The translations under genes and the position numbers were made by a program. Positions 56,691-64,000 of a stretch of DNA of 64,000 nucleotides are shown here, piece after piece. The notes beneath the pieces are model-generated. The model was not told the origin of the DNA. It saw only the letters and a program-made list of their open reading frames with translations, and made no database searches. The number at the start of each line of letters is the position of its first letter. Positions within the stretch are counted from its first letter, which is position 1. The DNA is from Eucommia ulmoides (lineage: Eukaryota; Streptophyta; Magnoliopsida; Garryales; Eucommiaceae). The stretch is taken from contig CM028326.1 of assembly GCA_016647705.1 (NCBI GenBank), positions 25,807,901-25,871,900 on the forward strand. Direction: 5' to 3'.

Positions 56691-58071
56691 AATTTATTTC
56701 CAATTTTTGGTGAAGGTTTTCTGTTGTAATTATATAAAGTCCTAAATTAATCTGGTTGTGTATGTTATGTTTGAATAGTGAAAAATGTAAATATATTATT
56801 ATTATTTTAGTACAATGAAGTTTCGAGTATTACGGAAGTACAGTTTTATATTATTGTTAATTTATGGCGTTTTTATATTGTATCAGTAAATTAATTGTTT
56901 AAATTTTAAATAAGTGATTAATTACTATATAATTTTTAAGTAAAAATGTATTTAAAAAAAATCGAATAACTCGCATATAATTTGATTATTAAAACTAATA
57001 ATCGAACCAACGATTGAACATAAATTTTAAACTTGGCTCATAGTTAAAAAACATTAGATATACTTCATAAGGCATTCGACTAGCTTAGTCCTAGTTGCTG
57101 TATTTGTACTACTGCTTTATTCAATAGATCTTTATTTCTATAACGATGTTAGAAGTAGAAAGGTAACACTTAAAGACTTAATCTAACGGTTTTCTAATGT
57201 GTTAGCGGGAGATTTAGTGTTCAAAACCTCATTCTCCAATGTCTCTCTCAGTTATTTAACTTGACGAGGGATTTTTTCGACCAAATTCCGTAAGTTACCA
57301 TATTGAAAAAATTATCCTACGTGACCCGAGCGTGAGAACTGAGTCGTGTGGCCAACACAAGGTTCAAAATTTTTAACAATAACCGAGAACAATGTCCGTT
57401 GTCGAAAAAGATATCAATGTGATGAGCTGAGCATCGTATGCCCTGATTGTATCACTCGCATGACCATTTTAGTTATATTTTTTTGTCTTTCAACTAATTT
57501 TATGCTTGCCGATTGTCGGAAAAATTGCATGACCATTTTAATTATATTTTTTAGTCTTTCAACTAATTTTATGCTTGCCGATTGTCGAAAAATTCATTGA
57601 ATGTAATTAAAAATATACTAAAATATAACTAAAATTATACTTAAAAAAATGTAATTAATTTTTTTTATATGTAATTAAAAAATATATTAAAAAAATAATT
57701 ACATGTAACTATACACTAGAAAAATAATTACATGTAACTAAAAATTTTGATGGCCGGAATCCTAAGTTTCAATGGCGGGCGACAGTGGATGGCGACGGTT
57801 GTAGACGACGCAAATTTTAATTAAAAATATTTGATTGGAGATGTAAAGGAGCGTTAACCATAGGGCTAAAATAGAAGTTAAAATATAATTAAGAGATTTA
57901 CGCTTAAATTAAAATTAAAATTAAAATATAATAAATTAGTGGTACTTGGAAGCCCAATTCAATAGCCAATCCACCGAAGAGTGCGACCCGACCCGTATAT
58001 AATTATTTGGAAAACTCGCTCGATCGCAGTCGAAAGACCACCGCAAAACATAGTGCCGGTGCGGCTAAAGA
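56691..58071. other. AT-rich intergenic DNA upstream of the snurportin gene
   Basis: A direct repeat of about 69 bases (57461-57529 and 57530-57598, with TTTCAACTAATTTTATGCTT in each) is the only clear structure. A GC-richer patch at 57745-57800 has ATGGCGGGCGAC and GGATGGCGACGG phrases. The snurportin promoter should lie at 57900-58070; no TATA box is clear. Confidence 0.5.
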
Positions 58072-58445
58072 ATGGCGCCACACGATATTCGCCGTCCGTT
58101 CAAACGACCGGCGATCTCCGATCAGCAGAAACGCCGAGATCTCTCTTTGCTACGGCAGGCCCAGCAACGTCGAGACGCTCAGACGCAAGCGCGTCGTTTA
58201 GCCTCCACTGTCCTCTCCTTTCCTAATCAGGCCGCTGAACTTGCGTCCGAACCTGCAGCCCCCGAAGAAGTCGAATTCGCGCACGAAACCGAATCGTTGG
58301 AATCAGAGCGCCAAATTCGGGATGAGGACATCGATGTTCGTCAGGCGTCGAAGCTCAGAGGACCCGAGGCTCGTCGGTGGTTCGCGAAACAGCTCATGCT
58401 TCCAGAGTGGATGATTGATGTCCCTGATCGCCTAAATCACGACTG
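58072..58445 (+). CDS. snurportin-1, exon 1 (partial gene)
   Basis: The ATG at 58072 opens MAPHDIRRPFKRPAISDQQK, the arginine-rich importin-beta-binding start of plant snurportin-1. The conserved VRQASKLRGPEARRWFAKQL and MLPEWMIDVPDRL segments follow at the end of the exon, about 125 codons in all. A donor GTTCATTT at 58446 fits the expected Trp codon split (DW). Snurportin binds the trimethylguanosine cap and brings U snRNPs into the nucleus. The cap-binding domain lies in later exons, which are not in this window. The intron holds a Ty1/copia element beginning about 37 bases after the donor and at least one further LTR element, so either the intron is very long or the gene is broken. Confidence 0.85.
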
Positions 58446-58482
58446 GTTCATTTCTCATCTATTTTCTCTTCTTCATTTTTAT

Positions 58483-58693
58483 TGTTCGTATTATAAAAGG
58501 GAGAAAAAGATAGTAATTGAAAGTATATTCATAATTCCCTAGATCATTTGAATACAGAGAGAAGAATATATATAGCTAACTGATCTAACCAGTGATTGGC
58601 TAGAAGCGGTCAACTCACCAACAGAATACTAACAACCTCTCCTCTCTCTCTTACATAAGCAAATGTTCTAGAACATCTTTAGAATTAACAACA
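58483..58693 (-). repeat. copia 3' LTR (211 bp)
   Basis: On the minus strand it starts TGTTGTTAATTC and ends near TACGAACA. It follows the purine tract GAGGGGAGGAATTATTA (58694-58711). The far end is inferred from the TG...CA rule only. Confidence 0.7.
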
Positions 58694-59423
58694 TAATAAT
58701 TCCTCCCCTCAAACTCAGGGTCCCTAAGGGAACAACTCTGAGTTTGGATCTAAGATAATAGAACCTAGAGCTAGAGATTGCCTTGGTCAAAATGTCAGCC
58801 ACTTGATCAAGGGCTGGAACATGTTTAACTTGCAGAGAGCCTCGAACAACCTTCTCTCTAACAAAGTAGAGATCAAGCTCTATGGGCTTGGTGCGAGCAT
58901 GCTGAATTGGATTTGCCGAGAGCATCACCGAGCTGAGGTTGTCACACCAAAGTGTTGGTGGCTTTGAGGATGGCACTTTGAGTTCTTGAAGAAGAGACTG
59001 TATCCATATAACTTCTGCTGTTAAATGAGCCAAGCTGCGATACTCAGCTTCAGTACTTGATCGAGAAACAATGTGTTGTTTCTTTGAGTGCCAAGTAACC
59101 AGGTTTGAACCAAGATATACACAAAAGACCGATGTTGATCTTCTGTCATCAGGGTCAGATGCCCAATCAGCGTCACTGTACTCTATTATGTTCAAATTCG
59201 AACTTCTGCCTAGTAAAAGACCAAAATCAAGAGAACCTGCTAGATACCTTAGTATACGCTTAACCACCTGCCAATGTGCTTCCAAGGGATTTTGAAGAAA
59301 TTGACACACATGGTTAATTGTGTATGCTATCTCAGGCTGAGTGATGGTAGCATATTGAAGTGCACCTACAATGCTGAACATCCTTGATAGGATCACTACC
59401 ATACCTAGACAATTTCTGCCCAC
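58694..59423 (-). pseudogene. copia RNase H and RT end
   Basis: It reads [67 protein letters not shown] and the final DILTKAISSSRF motif. These are the RNase H domain signatures of plant copia elements. The frame is open here and shifts near 59370 relative to the RT segment. Confidence 0.9.
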
Positions 59424-60283
59424 TTGTCATAGGAGTATTAATCCCTTTAGCATATTGCATCTTAGCTTTGCATAGAAGATCAGTCACATACTTGGTTGGA
59501 GAGAGATGTATACCTTCACTAGTTTCTGTCACCTGAATACCAAGAAAGTAGCTCAGCTTCCCAAGATCCTTAAGAGAAAAAGTGTCACAAAGAGCTGTAA
59601 TGAGGTCAGAAACAACCTTGAAATCACTTCCTGTTACCAATATATCATCAACATACACAAGGATGTATGTGCAATGACTAGATGTATGTCTAACAAATAG
59701 AGATTGATCTGCCTTAGCATATTGAAAGCCAAGATTGAATAGAACACCCGAAACCATGCACGTGGTGCTTGCTTTAGGCCATAAATTGCCTTATGCAGTC
59801 TGCAAACATAATTGGGACGTTGATGATCCTCAAACCTTGGTGGCTGGATCATGTAGACCTCCTCCTTCAAACTACCATTTAGAAATGCATTGTTCACATC
59901 CAACTGGCGGATGTCCCAACCCCGAGCCAAAGCAATGGTGAGAATCACTCTAATAGTAGTAGGCTTGATCATTGGGCTGAAAGTTTCGGTGAAATCAAGC
60001 CTTCAACTTGGTGAAAACCTTTGGCTACTAAACGAGCTTTGTATTTATGCATAGTTCCATCATGATTCTCTTTAACTTTGAAAACCCATTTGCATCCTAT
60101 GGCATGTTTACCAGGAGGTAAATGTTCAAGAGACCAAGTGCCATTGTTTATAAGGGCCAAGTACTCATTTCTCATAGCTACATTCCAATTTTCATGTTGC
60201 AATGCCTCCTGAACACAAGAAGGTTCCTTGCTAGCAATGAACACTTTTGGTTTAAATATGTCAGACTTGGATCTGGTTTGCAT
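59332..60283 (-). pseudogene. copia reverse transcriptase, frameshifted
   Basis: From 60283, NNGTWSLEHLPPGKHAIGCKWV and YKARLVAKGFHQ open the domain. [13 protein letters not shown] and [13 protein letters not shown] follow, and the catalytic [13 protein letters not shown] lies at about 59640-59675. Frame changes occur near 59970 and 59750. Confidence 0.9.
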
Positions 60284-60751
60284 AGGATGAAAGGTAGTAG
60301 CGTGTGGAGCCTGCTGAACTTGTTCTTGAGAAGAAGGTTGTTGAACCTGTTCCTAAAAAGTGGTAAGAGTCTAAAAAACACAAGCAGGTATATTAGAGAC
60401 ATCAAAAGTAGAGTTATTAGTAGTAATAACATCAGGTACAACCGTAAACACTTTAGAAGAATCGGGTGAATCAAAAACATGTTGGTGAGATGAGAGTGTA
60501 GGAATAGTAGTTGGTGCAAGATTTGAGGTAGGAGCTGGACAAGGGCAAGAAGAGGATTGAGTTTTTGAGGCAAAAGGAAAGGAATGCTCATCAAAGAGAA
60601 CATCCCTAAAGATAAGGATTTTCCCATGAGGATCAAGACACTTGAAGCCTTTATGATTGAGGTTGTAGCCAAGAAATATGCAAGGAGTGGATCTGAATTG
60701 TAGCTTGTGGTGATTAAAAGGTCTTGTGTTAAGGGAAACAAAGACATCCAA
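60284..60751 (-). pseudogene. copia integrase-RT linker
   Basis: It contains PCIFLGYNLNHKGFKC and VLFDEHSFPF, the usual end of copia integrase, then a serine/threonine/proline-rich linker. A stop lies at about 60371. Confidence 0.8.
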
Positions 60752-61703
60752 AGACTCTCAAAGAAGAGAAATTAGATGAGTCATGATACAACAGCTCAAA
60801 GGGTGTTTTGTTATTCAAAACAGGAGTTGGAAGTCTATTTATGTGGTACACAGAAGTTCTGAAAGCCTCATCCCAATACTTGAGAGGCATTGAAGCTTGA
60901 GCAAGCAATGTAAGACCATTTTCCACAATATGTTTGTGCTTTCTCTCAACAAGGCCATTTTGCTGATGAGAAGCAGGACATGAGACACGATGGTGAATAC
61001 AATTTTCAACGAAGTATTGAGTAAATGTCTTGTATTCTCCTCCCCAGTCAGTTTGAATGGATTTGATCTTATGGCCTAGCTGAAATTTAGCTTGTCTTCT
61101 AAAATTCAAAAAAGTTTGAAAAGTGTCTGATTTGTGTTTGAGGAGATAGATCCATGTAAATCTAGAAAAGGCATCTATGAAATGCACATAGTACCTATAT
61201 CCATTAGATAATGGTGATGAGGAAGGTCCCCAAAGGTCAAAATGGATTAATTGCAATGGTGCAGTGTACTCAGTGAGGGAATTTGGAAAGGGAAACTTGT
61301 GAATTTTCTCTAAGAAGCAAGATTGGCAAAAAGATGGTTCCATTTTATTGATATTGGAGACATTACATTTTTGCATAACATTCTTTACAATAGAGAAAGA
61401 GGGATGTCCTAATCTATTGTGCCAAAGTTGAGCAAGACTACACTTGGAGCTAGCAGTTGTTGGCTGAATTGAGGTTGACAAACAACTTGTTGAAGCAGGA
61501 AAACTAGTGGAAGAAGTATTGGTGCTTGAAGAAGGAACCATGTTGCTGGAAAGAAACTGAGGTGGATTGAACACATATAGCCCATCCTTAAGCTGACCTG
61601 TCATTAGAACCTGTTTGCTGACCTGATCTTTGACAAAACAATGATTAGAATGAAACTCAAAGGCTACATGGTTGTCATAGGCAAATTTAGAAACACTTAG
61701 CAA
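60729..61703 (-). pseudogene. copia integrase
   Basis: The 324-codon open segment carries the zinc motif (HNRLGHPS...FCQSC), catalytic Asp in LIHFDLWGPSS, Asp in IQTDWGGEYK and Glu in HQQNGLVERKH. The frame breaks at about 60735, just after the FGCLCF motif. Confidence 0.9.
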
Positions 61704-62290
61704 ATTTCTAGTGATAAGAGGAACTTGTAGAATTTGATTGAGCTTAAGAATTTAGAAGGTTGAATGTGAGATGGAAAAGAAGAGGAACCAACATGATGTA
61801 TTGACAAACCTTCTCCATTTCCCATGTGAATACGGTCTGTACCAGTGTAATCACTTCTAATAGCAAGGTTGTTCAGATCAGATAGTGGTTTGTTGCTCCT
61901 GAGTCAAGATACCAACTGGAATCATAGGTTGTTTGAGGTGTTGCAAGCATAGCTGACATAGCTAGTTGATTATTTGATTGAGCAGGCTGAAAATGCTCAT
62001 CAAAGCGATGCCATCACTGGATTGCAGTGTGCCCTGGCTTGTTGCACACTTGACATTGAGGCCTAGGAGAACCCCAACTTTGTCTACCACCATGAGAGTA
62101 ACCTCCTCGAGAATTATAACCAGAACCACGGCCATAGCTATTAGAAAAATTGCCTCTGTTAGGTGAATTAAATCCACGTCCTCTTGAGTTTTGCTGACTG
62201 TAGTTGCCTTGAGCACCAGAGTTCTGACCATAGCTGTTGTTGTATCCTCCTCAATTTTGCTTTCTATTGTTGAAATTAGAGTGAGCTGCA
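61704..62290 (-). pseudogene. copia gag C-terminus and protease
   Basis: A glycine/asparagine/arginine-rich stretch leads to a CCHC knuckle (CQVCNKPGHTAIQ) in which the codon of the last Cys is TGA (62014-62016). The protease motif WYLDSGATNHY lies near 61900. Several further stops follow. Confidence 0.85.
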
Positions 62291-62296
62291 AGATTA

Positions 62297-62815
62297 TGAT
62301 AGACCAATTAGTTAGTAAGGACTTAAAAAGGTTCTAACTCTCTCTAGATTAGTTGTTAGTTTGTTAGTAGAATTTGTTAGAGTGTTTGTTAGGTTGGGGT
62401 TAATAAATAGCAAGCATGGGCTTGAGGTTAGAGGGGGGGAAAATTGGGAATTGAATGGGAGAGACTAGGCTCTCGAAATCCTAGAACCGATTTACTGTAT
62501 TTTGTATTTTCCTTATTTGAATTACTGTTTCAGCTATTATTCTACGCCATATTAGAAATCCAATCACATTTCCTTACAATTTCTCTATTATATCATTCAA
62601 TTGGTCAATATTTGGAGCATTATTCTATCAATTGATATCGAAAATTGTGAGGAACGAAAGGGAGAGGCCAGGATCTCGAAACTCTGGAATCATTTTCTAT
62701 TAGTTTTCTGTTTCAGTTGTATTTCATTGAGCAAGTTAATCAATTCTAGTTCATTTGTTTTCCATTTTGTTCTCATATTCACCCTAATTTCGGATTGGAA
62801 CTCTTTGATCTATCA
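62297..62815 (+). repeat. 5' LTR of a gypsy-type element (519 bp)
   Basis: It begins TGATAGA and ends TCTATCA, a perfect 7-base terminal inverted repeat, and is directly followed by a primer site. It contains an internal imperfect duplication (GGGAGAGACTAGGCTCTCG near 62457; GGGAGAGGCCAGGATCTCG near 62660). Confidence 0.85.
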
Positions 62816-62817
62816 AT

Positions 62818-62830
62818 TGGTATCAAGAGC
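62818..62830 (+). other. primer binding site (tRNA-Met type)
   Basis: TGGTATCAAGAGC lies two bases after the LTR end. It resembles the TGGTATCAGAGC primer sites of plant elements primed by initiator tRNA-Met, with one inserted A. Confidence 0.8.
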
Positions 62831-62850
62831 TGTAACTATTCTGGGCTAAA

Positions 62851-63843
62851 ATGAAAGAAAAGAGGATTGAGGCATTGGAGGAGAGAATGGACATTGCAGC
62901 TCATAAAATTGTTGGATTGGAGAAGTCAATCGATGCTGTGCGCACTGAAGTTTAGAAAATCGATGGTTTGGAGAAGACAATCGGTGGGTTGGAGAAGACA
63001 GTCGTTCTTATGATGGGGAAGTTAGATCAGTTGGTGCAAAGGAACAACACGAGTTTGTCTTCGCAGATCGTAGCGAAGAAAAAGCAAACAGAGATTGGGG
63101 AGTCGCATACCTGGAAGGAGCTCAAGCTGACTTCTCAGTTCCGTTGTCGATCGAGCATGGAGGAATTCCTGGCTATCCGTCAAGAGACCACCGTCCAAGA
63201 TTACCAAGAACGATTTCAGATCTTGGCGTCAAAGTTGCAGGGATTGTTGGACAAAGAACTCGAGAGCATTTGTTTCCATGGTCTCAAGCCGTTGTTTAGG
63301 GTTGAGGTTCGATTACTGCGACCTAACAATTTGAGGGAGATGAAGGAAGCAACCCAGATGACAGAGAATAAATATCGGGTACTAAAGGCCACTCGGATCG
63401 GGTAGGGATACAACGGATCGTGGAGCAAATCAGGTTCTGGGTCGGGTTCATCTTATTCGAGCCCTGAGTTATCGATGAACTTCGCGACGACGACGAGAGA
63501 CGATTCGAACGATTTCGCACCACCACCGACGGCGACCACCATTCGCACAACGACGCGAGCACCGAACGATCGCGCACCACCACCAACGACGAATCGAAGC
63601 TCTGTTGGAAATCCAACGCGATAGCCAAACAGTTTCGTGTCACTATCGACGGCAGCTCTAGCACACGCAGGGGCCGAAATTATGAAAATAAGGTCTGAGG
63701 ATTTTTTGGCAACAAGAAGACAATCTGTTTATCGTTGATACACCGACGATGAGCATCAGAATCGTCGCGAGAAGAGTCTCTGCTACCAATTTGAAGAAAA
63801 ATATTCTTTGAGCCATGGGAGTAAGAAGGGTGATGTTACTGAT
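62851..63843 (+). pseudogene. gypsy-type gag with degenerate zinc knuckle
   Basis: The ATG at 62851 opens a coiled-coil-rich start. The capsid segment follows (SSMEEFLAIRQETTVQDYQE, then LLDKELESICFHGLKP and a TENKYRVLK end), then a proline/threonine-rich linker and a knuckle remnant ([19 protein letters not shown]) that keeps one Cys and the His. Stops in the same frame lie at 62953-62955, 63403-63405, near 63622 and near 63736, with no frameshift over the whole stretch. No protease or RT follows within the window. Confidence 0.8.
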
Positions 63844-63960
63844 GTTGAAGCTTGCAAAGATTTAGGTGAAATTCGACCTATTTTGCCACAGCTTCTTGAT
63901 GAATTTTTCAAAATCATGAATTAAGCTGAAAATCAGAATCTTGTGTTCACGTTCCTCAAT
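63844..63960 (+). pseudogene. importin (SAD2/importin-7-like) fragment
   Basis: [20 protein letters not shown] (63844-63903) followed by FFKIMN and, after a TAA at 63922-63924, AENQNLVFTF closely resembles an internal segment of plant SAD2-like importins, nuclear import receptors of the importin-beta family. Similarity ends near 63952. The fragment is in frame with the upstream gag remnant. It is too short to be a gene and its continuation beyond the window is unknown. Confidence 0.65.
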
Positions 63961-64000
63961 GCTCTTAAGGTAGCTCTGGCAACTAAGAGGGCAAGGGAAC

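Larger units (their letters stand above)
58483..62296 (-). mobile_element. Ty1/copia retrotransposon, minus orientation, 5' part lost
   Basis: On the minus strand the order is the gag C-terminus, protease, integrase, RT, RNase H, polypurine tract and 3' LTR, which is the copia order (integrase before RT). The 5' LTR and gag N-terminus are absent because an unrelated LTR starts at 62297. Frameshifts and stops make it inactive. It lies antisense to the snurportin gene. Confidence 0.92.

Noticed and set aside
60178-60747. 189-residue minus-strand ORF, leucine-rich
   Set aside because: Out-of-frame reading of the copia integrase-RT linker; apparent membrane character comes from the T/A-rich codons.

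Overview
This window is nuclear DNA of a flowering plant, most likely a eudicot. The evidence is plant-type U5 snRNA promoters, plant COMMD and snurportin genes, and Ty3/Ty1 LTR retrotransposons of plant lineages in AT-rich intergenic DNA. I could not name the species from the sequence. Most of the 64 kb is transposable-element debris. Host genes are sparse: a single-exon STE20/BLUS1-like pseudokinase (14501-15592, +), a complete five-exon COMMD gene (35859-38050, -), an LRR receptor-like-protein pseudogene (about 46140-51400, +), two U5 snRNA genes (53420 and 56564, +) and exon 1 of a snurportin-1 gene (58072-58445, +).

Left part (1-14.2 kb). The window opens inside an Athila-like element that carries a decayed plant-transposon ORF and ends in an LTR at 3379. 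Two LTR families are then layered as solo LTRs. Family I has members at 3379 (+), 4885 (-), 8620, 10840 and 41490; family II has members at 5832 and 7857. For five of these, target-site duplications fix the boundaries to the base, and one family I solo LTR sits inside a family II solo LTR. Family I LTRs carry arrays of a short dyad with CCGCC/GGCGG arms whose centre differs between copies.

Middle (17.4-42.9 kb). An 11.8 kb Tat-lineage Ty3/gypsy element (18055-29818) with decayed gag, protease, RT, two RNase H domains and integrase has inserted into a palindromic minisatellite. It also carries a spliced antisense gene (25572-28041, -). A second Tat fragment at 46266-49188 preserves the same exons, splice sites and reading frame of that antisense gene. 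MITEs, tRNA-type SINEs and snap-back repeats surround and invade the COMMD gene.

Right part (46-64 kb). The receptor-like pseudogene is split by the Tat fragment, which is itself split by a 2.3 kb solo LTR. A segmental tandem duplication carries the two U5 genes; one copy holds a MITE and the other preserves the empty site. A Ty1/copia element lies antisense just inside snurportin intron 1, followed by a gypsy-type LTR, primer site and gag whose decayed frame runs straight into a fragment of an importin (SAD2/importin-7-like) gene at the window edge.

The host genes do not form an operon or an obvious shared pathway. Snurportin, U5 snRNA and importin all relate to snRNP biology or nuclear import, but the importin piece appears to be element-borne, so I treat this as coincidence.
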